From assembly GCA_029973955.1 (NCBI GenBank), contig JARKQJ010000205.1, positions 1 to 64,000 on the forward strand: DNA of 64,000 bases. Reading direction: 5' to 3'. The stretch is from Paludibaculum sp. GTDB lineage: Bacteria > Acidobacteriota > Terriglobia > Bryobacterales > Bryobacteraceae. The notes below the pieces were generated by a model. That model was not told where the DNA came from and did no database searches. It worked only from the letters and a program-made list of their open reading frames with translations. Position numbers and translations under genes: made by a program. Shown here in pieces: positions 35,703 to 43,484 of the stretch; the stretch's first letter is position 1; the number at the start of each line of letters is the position of its first letter.

Positions 35703-35805
35703 AAGCCCCGCGTGCGTGACGCGGGGCTTCGCTAGTGGCTTACCGCCACAGGGCCTTCCCTCGAACTGCCCGGTTTCCCGGGGCATCCCCTCTTTTGACA
35801 GAGGC
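35703..35805. repeat. Unit C: partial, rearranged third copy with a terminator-like stem
   Basis: It starts with an 11-bp perfect stem AAGCCCCGCGT (35703-35713)/ACGCGGGGCTT (35719-35729). Then GTGGC-TTACC-GCCAC (35735-35749) and a 20-nt run at 35743-35762 identical to unit B 35606-35625. CCTCT (35789-35793)/AGAGG (35800-35804) as in unit A follows. The U-tract (TTTT) lies on the minus-strand side of the first stem, so direction is ambiguous. Confidence 0.55.
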
Positions 35806-35894
35806 AAATCCTACTATCCAGTGGTGGAGCGCATCTGTAAGGCTCCGTTTTCTGTTTGACGCTACACTGGTCGGTTTGGAGGCAGGAATTTTTG

Positions 35895-36788
35895 ATGAAG
35901 ATTTTCGTGACGGGAGCCGGGGGCTACATCGGGCGGGCGGTATGTGATTATTTGAGGCAGGATCGGCAAGAAGTACTGGCGCTGGCGCACTCGGAAATGA
36001 GCGCGCAGTTGATGGAAATGAAGGGTTTCGGGGTGGTACGCGGGGCGTTGAAGGATGCGGAGCTACTGCGGAGCGCCGCGCAGGCCTGCGATGGGGTGAT
36101 TCATGCGGCGCGGACCGCGGGGCCGATGTCGGGTGCGGAAGACCGGGCGGCCGTGGAGGTTCTGTTGGGGGCGCTGGAGGGTTCGGGGAAGCCGCTGGTG
36201 TATTCGAGCGGAGTTTGGGTGATGGGGGATACGCGGGGGCGTCTGCTGGGGGAGGTGAGCGGGTTGAACCCGCCGCCGATGGTGGCCTGGCGTCCGGCGG
36301 TGGAGGAGTTGGTGCTGGATGCGGCGGCGCGAGGGATTCGCACGATGGTGCTGAGGCCGGGTACGGTGTTCGGGCGGAAGGGCGGACGGGTGGCGGAGAT
36401 GTTCGAGCAGGCGCGCCGGGATGGGGTGGTGCGGATTGTGGGGGATGGGAAGAACTGCTGGTCGATGGTGCATGTGGATGATCTGGCGGACCTGTACTGC
36501 CGGGCGGTGGCTGAACCGGTGGGCGGAGAGGTGTTTCTCGCGTGCGGCGGGATGCCGCAACCTGTGGGGGAGATTGCGCGGGCCGTGGCGGCGGCTTGCG
36601 GGATTGGTGAGAAGAAGGTGGAGTGCATCCCGGTGGAAGAGGCTCGGGCGCAGATGGGGCCACTGGCGGACTGCCTGGCGATGGATTGCCGGGCGGGATC
36701 GACCAAGGCGGCGCGGTACTTCGGCTGGACCGTGCGGCGGCCATCGGTCTATGACGAGATCTTCCGCGGATCCTATTTGGAGGACTGA
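35895..36788 (+). CDS. Extended SDR-family NAD(P)-dependent epimerase/reductase
   Basis: The 297-aa protein has the Rossmann G-x-x-G-x-x-G in KIFVTGAGGYIGRAV, the VIHAARTAGPM strand-4 region and a sugar-epimerase-like fold (LRPGTVFGRKGG, WSMVHVDDLADLY). The expected Y-x3-K catalytic pair is not obvious near YSSGVWVMGDT, so catalytic activity may be altered. Substrates of such atypical SDRs are varied. GGAGG lies 12 nt before ATG 35895. It follows the structured region directly, and the PepSY-like pair is 18 bp downstream. Confidence 0.85.
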   Translation: MKIFVTGAGGYIGRAVCDYLRQDRQEVLALAHSEMSAQLMEMKGFGVVRGALKDAELLRSAAQACDGVIHAARTAGPMSGAEDRAAVEVLLGALEGSGKPLVYSSGVWVMGDTRGRLLGEVSGLNPPPMVAWRPAVEELVLDAAARGIRTMVLRPGTVFGRKGGRVAEMFEQARRDGVVRIVGDGKNCWSMVHVDDLADLYCRAVAEPVGGEVFLACGGMPQPVGEIARAVAAACGIGEKKVECIPVEEARAQMGPLADCLAMDCRAGSTKAARYFGWTVRRPSVYDEIFRGSYLED

Positions 36789-36806
36789 GGCGTGGAGGAC
36801 TAACGG

Positions 36807-37379
36807 ATGACCTCACTGTTGCTGCGACGAATTCATATGTACCTGGCGCTGTTCCTGGCGCCCTGGGTGTTGATGTATGCGGTGAGCACGGCAGTGATGA
36901 ACCACCGGAAGTGGTTTGGCGAACCGGCGCCATACCGAGTGGTGGAGGAGAAGAAGCTGGAGGTGGTGCTGCCGGAGGGATCGGCGAAAGAGCAGGGGGC
37001 GTTATTGCTGGCGAGTTTGGGGATGGAGGGGGCTTACTCGGCGCAGAAACGAGATGGCGTGTTGGTGGTGCAAAGGCAGAGGCTGGCGGTTCCGGTGCGG
37101 GTGAGCTTCGATGCGAGGAGTTCGGTAGTGAAGGTGGAGGAGCAGGAGTTCCAGGCAAACGCGTGGCTGGAGCGTCTGCACCGGCGGCGCGGGTATCAAC
37201 AGGAGTACGCAGCGGACCTGATCTGGGCGGTGTTCGTGGATGTGACGATTGCGGCGATTCTGTTCTGGGCTATTTCTGGGTTGTGGATGTGGTGGGAGAT
37301 GCGGGTGACGCGAGCGCTGGGAGGACTGGCGCTGGCTGGCGGGTTGGCGCTATTTGCGTTCTATCTGGCGGTGCTGTGA
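36807..37379 (+). CDS. PepSY-like membrane protein, first of a tandem pair (190 aa)
   Basis: The protein begins LLLRRIHMYLALFLAPWVLMYAVS, a first helix typical of PepSY-TM proteins. A beta-rich periplasmic part follows, and then two close hydrophobic stretches (VFVDVTIAAILFWAISGLWMWWEM and a terminal helix). PepSY-TM proteins include iron and ferric-reductase associated factors. The stop overlaps the next start (TGATG), and the downstream protein has the same layout. Function is unknown; a heterodimer is likely. Confidence 0.75.
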   Translation: MTSLLLRRIHMYLALFLAPWVLMYAVSTAVMNHRKWFGEPAPYRVVEEKKLEVVLPEGSAKEQGALLLASLGMEGAYSAQKRDGVLVVQRQRLAVPVRVSFDARSSVVKVEEQEFQANAWLERLHRRRGYQQEYAADLIWAVFVDVTIAAILFWAISGLWMWWEMRVTRALGGLALAGGLALFAFYLAVL

Positions 37380-37975
37380 TGGGCTTCCCGCACTTTAACC
37401 GCCGTCTGCATCTGTATCTGGGCCTGGGTCTACTGCCCTGGTTTCTGCTGTATGGGCTGAGTTCCGTGGTATTCAGCCATGGAGCGTACTTCGATGAGAT
37501 GGACCAGAAGAAGGGGCTGCCGAACTGGAGCCTAAAGGAAGAACGGCCGTACGAAGCGCCGCTGACTGAAGGCGGGTTGAAGGCGCTGGGCGCGCGGATT
37601 GTGGCCGACACGGGGCTGCGGGGTTCCTGGGGCGCGTACCGGCAGAGCGCGACGCAGGTGAACGTATATGTGTATACGTTCTGGCGCAGCACGCAGGTGA
37701 AGTACTTCCTGGACCGGAAGACGCTGCGAGTGGAGGAGAAGCGGTTCCGGTGGGACCACTTCCTGACGGGGGCCCACGCGAAGGGTGGTTTCGAACAGGA
37801 GAGCTGGCTGGATCAATCGTGGGGCGTGATGGTGGATCTGGTGGCGCTGGGGTTGATGGCGTGGGTTCTGTCGGGGCTCTACCTGTGGTGGCACGTGCGC
37901 GGGGCGCGGCGCTGGGGTTGGGTGGCCATGGGGGTAGGGTGCGCGGCGTTCGTGGTGCTGCTACTGCGGCTGTGA
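37379..37975 (+). CDS. PepSY-like membrane protein, second of a tandem pair (198 aa)
   Basis: The protein starts GFPHFNRRLHLYLGLGLLPWFLLYG, closely resembling its upstream neighbour. It ends with a helix pair (VALGLMAWVLSGLYLWWHV and a terminal WVAMGVGCAAFVVLL helix). The region between is extracytoplasmic and beta-rich with aromatic residues (NVYVYTFWRS). It is translationally coupled to the first gene and its 3' end overlaps the convergent helicase gene by 15 bp. It is most likely a diverged duplicate. Confidence 0.75.
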   Translation: MGFPHFNRRLHLYLGLGLLPWFLLYGLSSVVFSHGAYFDEMDQKKGLPNWSLKEERPYEAPLTEGGLKALGARIVADTGLRGSWGAYRQSATQVNVYVYTFWRSTQVKYFLDRKTLRVEEKRFRWDHFLTGAHAKGGFEQESWLDQSWGVMVDLVALGLMAWVLSGLYLWWHVRGARRWGWVAMGVGCAAFVVLLLRL

Positions 37976-40900
37976 GACGGGGCAGGCTCCGTTGAGATAA
38001 GGGCACCAGCGGCATTCGGCGGTGGGATTGGTGGGAAAGTGGCCGCGGAACTCGGCTTCGCGCCAGGCGTCGAGAATGCGGAGGGCTGCGTTGCGGGCAT
38101 CGGGGGTGACGTCGACGGAGTGGCTGTGGCCGTCGCGGAGGGAGAAGAGCCATGCCTCCCTGGGTGCGCGGCCAGTGAGACGTTCGATGGCGGCGGCGTA
38201 GAGGCGGAGTTGGAGTGAGTAGGCACGGAGCCGGGCTTCAGAGAGGTGCTGATCGGTTTTGTAGTCGACGAGGACGGCGCCGCCGGGCTCTTCGAACCAG
38301 AGGTCGATCTGGCCGCGGAGGAGGGCGCCCTGGAGTTCGACGAGGAAGTCCATTTCGCGCTCGGCGCGGGAGGCAGAGGCGGCGCGGCGGCCGAGATCGC
38401 TTTGTTCAAAAACGGCGGCGAGGGCGCGGGCCTCCGGGGAGATCTCTTCGCGGAGTCCGCCGAGGAATTCGTGGACTTCGGTGCCCAGGGCCATGGCGCC
38501 GGACCCCTTCTGGGCAGCGGGCTGGGGCCAGCCTACGGCGGATTGGAGGAAGTAGCGGCGGGGGCAGGCGTCGAAGACGGAGAGGGCGGTGACGGAGAGG
38601 CCGGCGGCGGCGGCGGTCGGGGAGGGGAGCGGGCGGATGTTGGTGACGCGAGTCTCTTCGGTGGCGGCCACAGGATCGAGGATCTCGGGGAGTCCGGAGA
38701 GTTTGCGTGCGCGAATGGAGCCGGATTCGAAGGGGCTGCCGTCGGCGGGCCAGTCGATGCCGAGGCCGGTCTCGATCATGGCGACCCAGGGATTGCGCGC
38801 GGACTTGGTGAAGGTGTAGGAGAGCAGGAGGCGTTCTTCGGCGCGGGTCATGGCGACGTAGAGGAGGCGGTCCTCTTCGCGGCGTTCGCTTTCGGAGAGC
38901 GCGCTGCTGTGAGCGAGGAAGACTGAGTCGGGGACGGATTCGGAGGCGCCGGGGATGCGCCAGCGGACGCCGAGGCCGGATTGGGGGGAGTAGCAGAGAA
39001 AGGGATCGGAGCCGCCGGAGCGGCGGTGCATGGCGGCGAGGGCGACGATGGGGAACTCGAGGCCCTTGGCGGAGTGAATGGAGAGGATCTCGACGGCGTC
39101 GCGGGCGTCGGTTTCCCGGGCGTGGGGCTCCTTGCCGGTGGCGCGGAGGTCGCCGATGTGCTGGAGATGGGTGGCGAGGTCTCCAGGAGAAACGGCATCG
39201 AGCTGGCGAAGGAGGCGCAGGAACTTTTCGACGTTGGCGACGCCGCCGGGCGCGAGTTTGGCGAGGTAGCCGGATTCATCGATGAGGCCGGCGAGGATGC
39301 GGTCAGCGGGGATGTCTTCGCGGAGGCGACGGGCGAGTTGGATGCGCTGCCAGGCGTGGGCCGGGGCGAGGCCGCCCTGAAGGCGGAGGCGGGTGATCTC
39401 TTCGTCGCCGATGCCGAAAAACGGGGAGCGGAGGAGGGAGAAGAGAGCGATTTCGTTGGATGGGTTTTCGAGGACGCGGAGCCAGTTGGTGAGATCGAGG
39501 ACTTCAGGGGCTTCGAAGAAGTTGCGGCCGCGGGTGACGATGCAGGGGATAGAGAAGAGAGCGAGGGCTTCCTGGATGGCGCCGAAGACGGCATTGCTGC
39601 GAGCGAGGATGGCCATGTCCTGGTAGCGGGCGGGGCGGGGCGGATCGCCGACGGGGGTGCCGTGGCATTCGCGGAGGCGGCGGGCGAGCCAGAGGAACTC
39701 GTCGTTGCCGTCTTTGGTTTCGACGCGCTGGATTTCGAGGAAGGGGCCATTGGCCTCGGGCAGAGAGCGTTGGGCCCGCAGCTTGTGGGAGAGGATGCCG
39801 GCGGCGGGTTGAGTGACGGTGATGGCAGTGACGGCGTCGAGGATGGGTTTGCGGCTGCGGTAGTTATCCTGGAGTCGGTCGATGGTGCCGCCGGAGGAGG
39901 CGATGCTGGCTTCATAGGCGGAGAAGGCTTCGGGGGCGGCGTGGCGGAAGCCGTAGATGGACTGGTTGATGTCTCCGACGGCGAAGAAGCGGCCGGGGGT
40001 GCGGACGGCGTCGAGGATGCGCCACTGAATGGGGTTGGTGTCCTGGAGCTCATCCATGAGGATGGCGGAGAAGCGGGATTGGGTTTCGCGGCGGAAGTGG
40101 GAGTCGGATTCGAGGAGGGCGAGGGCTCGTTCCTGCAGATCTTCGAAGTCGAGGCGGGCGGAGAGGCGCTTGCGACGGTCGTACTCGGCTTCGAACTCGA
40201 TGAGGGCGTCGCGTAGGAAGGCGCGCTGCGGGAGATGGAGGGCGCCGGCGACCGCTCCGGCGACGCTGGGCTGGCGGGCGCGGAGACGCTGGACGCCGTC
40301 ATAGACGGGGTGGCCGGTGCGGAGGCCCTGGAGATCGATTTTGAAGGAGCTGATCCAGAGGAGAGGGTGCGTGGCGGGGCGGGCATCGAGCCAGGCGTAG
40401 GCGGCAGTGATGCGGTTTCGCTGGGGTTCTGACTTGGGGGGCGGGGCGTCGGCGAGGATGGCGCGGAGTTCGGCTTCGAAGGAGTCGAGTTCGGACTGGG
40501 GATCGAAGGAGGCGAGCTGGTGGAGGGCGCGGCGGGCGCCACCGGCCATGCGGAGGTTCTCGAAGACGGCGCGGAGAGCGGAGGAGAGATCGTGGGGCGG
40601 CCAGGCTTCGACACAGGCGGCAAATTCGGGCTGGCGTTCGGCGGCGAGGCGATCGAGGACGAGGTCCATGGCGGCGGATTGTTCGGCAATGGCTTCGCGT
40701 TCGTCCATCACGGTGAAGGCGGGATCGAGGCCGGCTTTGAGTGCGTTGTCGCGCAGGAGGCCCAGGCAGAAGGCGTGGATGGTGGAGACCTGGGCACGCT
40801 CGACGGCGCGGCGCTTGTCGCGATCGTCACGAAAGCGCTTGATAAGGCGGGCTTTGATTTGTGTTGCGGCCTTCTCCGTGAAGGTGATGGCAAGGATGGT

Positions 40901-41041
40901 GGAAGGATCGAGACCCTGTTGGATCAGCCAGGCGAAGCGTTCGACGAGGACGGTGGTTTTGCCGGAGCCCGGGCCGGCAACGCAGCAGGCGTCCTGGCCG
41001 TGGCGAGTGATGGCGTCCTGCTGCTCCTGGCTGAAATTCAT
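37961..41041 (-). CDS. UvrD/AddA-like helicase with C-terminal Fe-S nuclease domain
   Basis: The 1026-aa protein has superfamily-1 helicase motifs: Walker A CCVAGPGSGKTTVLVER near residue 20, DELQDTNPIQW, GDINQSIYGFRHA, SIHSAKGLEFPIV and MTRAEERLLLSY. The last 200 residues hold a PD-(D/E)xK nuclease (VLVDYKTDQ). Four Cys form a likely Fe-S staple: FDACPRRYFLQ upstream and CRWCPYLNGAC at the end. The pattern fits AddB/AdnB/Cas4-type nucleases fused to an AddA-like helicase, for DNA end resection or double-strand-break repair. No partner subunit lies next to it. ATG 41041 is chosen because it starts the helicase N-terminal motif. Confidence 0.9.
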   Translation of the reverse strand: MNFSQEQQDAITRHGQDACCVAGPGSGKTTVLVERFAWLIQQGLDPSTILAITFTEKAATQIKARLIKRFRDDRDKRRAVERAQVSTIHAFCLGLLRDNALKAGLDPAFTVMDEREAIAEQSAAMDLVLDRLAAERQPEFAACVEAWPPHDLSSALRAVFENLRMAGGARRALHQLASFDPQSELDSFEAELRAILADAPPPKSEPQRNRITAAYAWLDARPATHPLLWISSFKIDLQGLRTGHPVYDGVQRLRARQPSVAGAVAGALHLPQRAFLRDALIEFEAEYDRRKRLSARLDFEDLQERALALLESDSHFRRETQSRFSAILMDELQDTNPIQWRILDAVRTPGRFFAVGDINQSIYGFRHAAPEAFSAYEASIASSGGTIDRLQDNYRSRKPILDAVTAITVTQPAAGILSHKLRAQRSLPEANGPFLEIQRVETKDGNDEFLWLARRLRECHGTPVGDPPRPARYQDMAILARSNAVFGAIQEALALFSIPCIVTRGRNFFEAPEVLDLTNWLRVLENPSNEIALFSLLRSPFFGIGDEEITRLRLQGGLAPAHAWQRIQLARRLREDIPADRILAGLIDESGYLAKLAPGGVANVEKFLRLLRQLDAVSPGDLATHLQHIGDLRATGKEPHARETDARDAVEILSIHSAKGLEFPIVALAAMHRRSGGSDPFLCYSPQSGLGVRWRIPGASESVPDSVFLAHSSALSESERREEDRLLYVAMTRAEERLLLSYTFTKSARNPWVAMIETGLGIDWPADGSPFESGSIRARKLSGLPEILDPVAATEETRVTNIRPLPSPTAAAAGLSVTALSVFDACPRRYFLQSAVGWPQPAAQKGSGAMALGTEVHEFLGGLREEISPEARALAAVFEQSDLGRRAASASRAEREMDFLVELQGALLRGQIDLWFEEPGGAVLVDYKTDQHLSEARLRAYSLQLRLYAAAIERLTGRAPREAWLFSLRDGHSHSVDVTPDARNAALRILDAWREAEFRGHFPTNPTAECRWCPYLNGACPVSQPQ

Positions 41042-41141
41042 GCCACATATTTTCTCGAAAACGGCGGGGCCGCGGGGGGTTGAGCGGCGACGCGCGGGCG
41101 CGATAGAGTGAAAGCCGGTCCGACAAGCTGGGATTGCGATC

Positions 41142-41810
41142 ATGTCCACGATTCGACACGACACGTTTGAAAACACACCGCTCTTTGCGACGCTAACCAG
41201 CCAGGAGCGGCAAGCCATTGGCGCACTGGCAGTTGAGAGAAAGTACGACGCGGGGCAGGTCCTCTTCTATGAGGGCGAGCCGTGCGAAGGGCTATACATC
41301 ATCGGCAGCGGGACGGTGAAGATCTCGAAGACGAGCCCCTCCGGGCGCGAGATCATGCTGATGCTGGAGACGGCGCCTTCGACTGTGGCGGAGGTGCCTC
41401 TATTCGACGGCGGCGGGTATCCGGCGACCGTGACGGCGCTGCGGGAGACGGTGGCTTTCCTGGTGCGGAAGGACGACTTCCGGCGGTACTGCGGGCAGCA
41501 CCCGGATGTGCCGGTGAAGATGCTGGTGGTGGCCGGGCGGCGGCTGCGGCAGTTGGTGGGATTGATCGAATCCGTGACATTCGGCAGCGTGCGGCAAAGG
41601 CTGGCGAGGACACTGCTGGAGGGGGCGAAGGACCAATCCGGCATCCCACTGACGCACGAGGAACTGGCGCTCCGGCTGGGCACGGTGCGAGAGGTGGTTT
41701 CGCGAAACCTGGCCCGGTTCCAGGCAGAAGGCATGGTGAAGATGGTGAAGCGGCAGATCGTGATTGCCGACGCGGCGGCGTTGAAGGCAGAGGCGGAGAC
41801 CGAGTTCTGA
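41142..41810 (+). CDS. Crp/Fnr-family transcriptional regulator
   Basis: The 222-aa protein has a cyclic-nucleotide-binding-type beta-roll (residues about 20-110, GEPCEGLYIIGSG), a dimer helix, and an HTH_Crp domain with LTHEELALRLGTVREVVSRN and the E-x-x-S-R recognition motif. It lacks the N-terminal Cys cluster of FNR, so direct oxygen sensing by Fe-S is unlikely. A DNR/NnrR-type role (NO or redox) or another ligand is possible. The radical SAM gene starts 58 bp downstream and a 14-bp palindrome fit for this family lies in between. Confidence 0.93.
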   Translation: MSTIRHDTFENTPLFATLTSQERQAIGALAVERKYDAGQVLFYEGEPCEGLYIIGSGTVKISKTSPSGREIMLMLETAPSTVAEVPLFDGGGYPATVTALRETVAFLVRKDDFRRYCGQHPDVPVKMLVVAGRRLRQLVGLIESVTFGSVRQRLARTLLEGAKDQSGIPLTHEELALRLGTVREVVSRNLARFQAEGMVKMVKRQIVIADAAALKAEAETEF

Positions 41811-41812
41811 GA

Positions 41813-41826
41813 GTGACCTCGGTCAC
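41813..41826. promoter_or_regulatory. Crp/Fnr-type operator upstream of the radical SAM gene
   Basis: GTGACCTCGGTCAC is a 14-bp palindrome of the GTGAC-N4-GTCAC form, close to TTGAC-N4-GTCAA used by DNR/NnrR/HcpR-type proteins. Its centre lies about 41.5 bp before the predicted start (-10-like TACGCT at 41850-41855), as in class II activation. Confidence 0.65.
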
Positions 41827-41868
41827 TGAGGACCGAGGCACAGAGCGCTTACGCTGGGGCTGGAACGT

Positions 41869-42963
41869 ATGCGCGACTTTTCTGAAGCACCCTTTCTCGT
41901 GATCTGGGAAGTGACCCAGGCGTGCGATCTGGCTTGCCGGCATTGCCGGGCGTCGGCGCAACCGGAGCGGCACCCGATGGAACTGGATGCCGTGCAGGCG
42001 CGGGAGGTGATCCGGCAGGTGAAGGAGTTTGGCGATCCGCTGCTGGTATTCACGGGCGGAGATCCGTTGAAGCGCGCCGACCTGTATGAACTGCTGTCGG
42101 AGAGCGTGCGGGCCGGGTTGCGGACGACGGTGACGCCGAGCGCGACGCCATTGTTGACGGCGGAGGCCGTGCGGCGGATTCATGGGTGTGGGGTGTCGCG
42201 GATGGCGGTGAGCCTGGATGGGGCCGACGAGGCCGCGCATGATGATTTCCGCCAGGTGGCCGGATCGTTCCGGCAGACGCTGGGAGCGCTGCGGGCGGCG
42301 GCGGAGATCGGCTTGGAGACGCAGATCAACACGACGGTGACGCGGCGGAACGTGGGCACGCTGGACCGGATTGCGCGGCTGGTGGAGGAAGAGAAAGCGC
42401 GGCTTTGGAGCGTGTTCTTCCTGGTGGTGACGGGGCGGGCGCAGCTTGAGGATGATCTGACGGCGGCGGAGTACGAGCGGGTGTTCGAGTTCCTGTACCG
42501 CACTTCGTTGACGGCGCCGTTCGACATCAAGACGACGGAGGCGCAGCACTACCGGCGCTACCTGGCGCAACAGCGCAAGAAGAGCGGCGCGAAGAGTTCG
42601 GCCCCGCAGGGGATCATTTCGCGGCAGGCTGGCATCAACGATGGCAAGGGTTTCCTCTTCATTTCGCACACGGGCGAGATCTTCCCTTCGGGCTTCCTGG
42701 CGGTGTCGGCGGGGAACGTGCGGACGACGACGCTGCAGGAGGCGTACCGGACCACGCCGCTGTTCCAGGTGCTGCGCGACAGCGATGCGCTGCACGGCAA
42801 GTGCGGGGTTTGCGAATACCGGAACCTGTGCGGCGGGTCGCGGTCCAGGGCATTCGCGCTGACGGGGGACTACCTGGAGTCCGATCCGCGGTGCGACTAC
42901 TACCCGCTTACTTACGTCGCGCCTTCATCTCCGCCGCAATCTCAGCCAGCATCGGCGGTGTGA
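41869..42963 (+). CDS. Radical SAM/SPASM-domain protein (NirJ/AhbD-like)
   Basis: The 364-aa protein has the radical SAM Cys motif C-D-L-A-C-R-H-C near residue 20, FTGGDPL, and a C-terminal SPASM-like cluster (CGVCEYRNLCGG and a late Cys in DPRCDYYP). These resemble heme-related enzymes of the NirJ/AhbD group and the TIGR04053 class. Its product is unknown; adjoining hemerythrin and Crp/Fnr genes suggest low-oxygen or NO chemistry. It overlaps the convergent hemerythrin gene by 56 bp and has a Crp/Fnr-type palindrome upstream. Confidence 0.92.
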   Translation: MRDFSEAPFLVIWEVTQACDLACRHCRASAQPERHPMELDAVQAREVIRQVKEFGDPLLVFTGGDPLKRADLYELLSESVRAGLRTTVTPSATPLLTAEAVRRIHGCGVSRMAVSLDGADEAAHDDFRQVAGSFRQTLGALRAAAEIGLETQINTTVTRRNVGTLDRIARLVEEEKARLWSVFFLVVTGRAQLEDDLTAAEYERVFEFLYRTSLTAPFDIKTTEAQHYRRYLAQQRKKSGAKSSAPQGIISRQAGINDGKGFLFISHTGEIFPSGFLAVSAGNVRTTTLQEAYRTTPLFQVLRDSDALHGKCGVCEYRNLCGGSRSRAFALTGDYLESDPRCDYYPLTYVAPSSPPQSQPASAV

Positions 42964-43435
42964 GCTTCTCCGCCGCGTAAGCCTGCAGTGTTTCGTCTTC
43001 GGAGGCGATGTGTCGGCGGTAGTGCGCAACGAGGCGCTCGACGAGGTTGGATACTTCGGCGCGCCATTCCGGGGAGTCGGCCGGCGCGGCGATGCGGGCC
43101 TTGAGGGAGGCATACATGCGGTGAGCTTCGGTGTGGTCGTGTTCGAGGCTGGCGAGGTAAGTGCGTTCGCCGGGTTCGAGGAGCGGCACGAGGCGGGGGA
43201 AGATGGACTCCTCCTCGTCGGCTGTGTGATGGACGCCGCTGGAATCGAGGAAAGAAAAGGCGGAGGCGAAGGCGGCGAGGGCTTCGTCGCGGTGGGATTC
43301 AAGATGGGCGGCGGCACGCTCGAGAGTGGCAAGCCGCTCCTCGATGCGGCGGTGGCAGGCGAGGAGGTGATCGAGGGGACGGTCGAGAGACGAGCGTCCG
43401 GAAGCAGGCGCAAACAGGGCGTCAGGCTGGATCAT
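42908..43435 (-). CDS. Hemerythrin-domain protein
   Basis: The 175-aa four-helix protein has di-iron ligands in HHTADEEESIF, LEHDHTEAH and HYRRHIASEDE, preceded by LLACHRRIEERL. These are the HxxxE/HxxxH pattern of hemerythrin-like proteins (oxygen or NO binding, or iron-cluster repair). A GTGACC-N2-GGTCAC palindrome lies 36 bp upstream of the start, at the spot expected for class II activation with almost no 5' leader. It is convergent with, and overlaps, the radical SAM gene. Confidence 0.93.
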   Translation of the reverse strand: MIQPDALFAPASGRSSLDRPLDHLLACHRRIEERLATLERAAAHLESHRDEALAAFASAFSFLDSSGVHHTADEEESIFPRLVPLLEPGERTYLASLEHDHTEAHRMYASLKARIAAPADSPEWRAEVSNLVERLVAHYRRHIASEDETLQAYAAEKLTPPMLAEIAAEMKARRK

Positions 43436-43470
43436 GTCTCTATTGTGAGGGAGCGCGTGAGGTGTGGGCT

Positions 43471-43484
43471 GTGACCGAGGTCAC
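43471..43484. promoter_or_regulatory. Crp/Fnr-type operator upstream of the hemerythrin gene
   Basis: GTGACCGAGGTCAC is the exact reverse complement of the site at 41813-41826. Its centre lies about 41.5 bp before a start predicted at the hemerythrin ATG. It also overlaps the last bases of the corrinoid activator gene. Confidence 0.65.
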
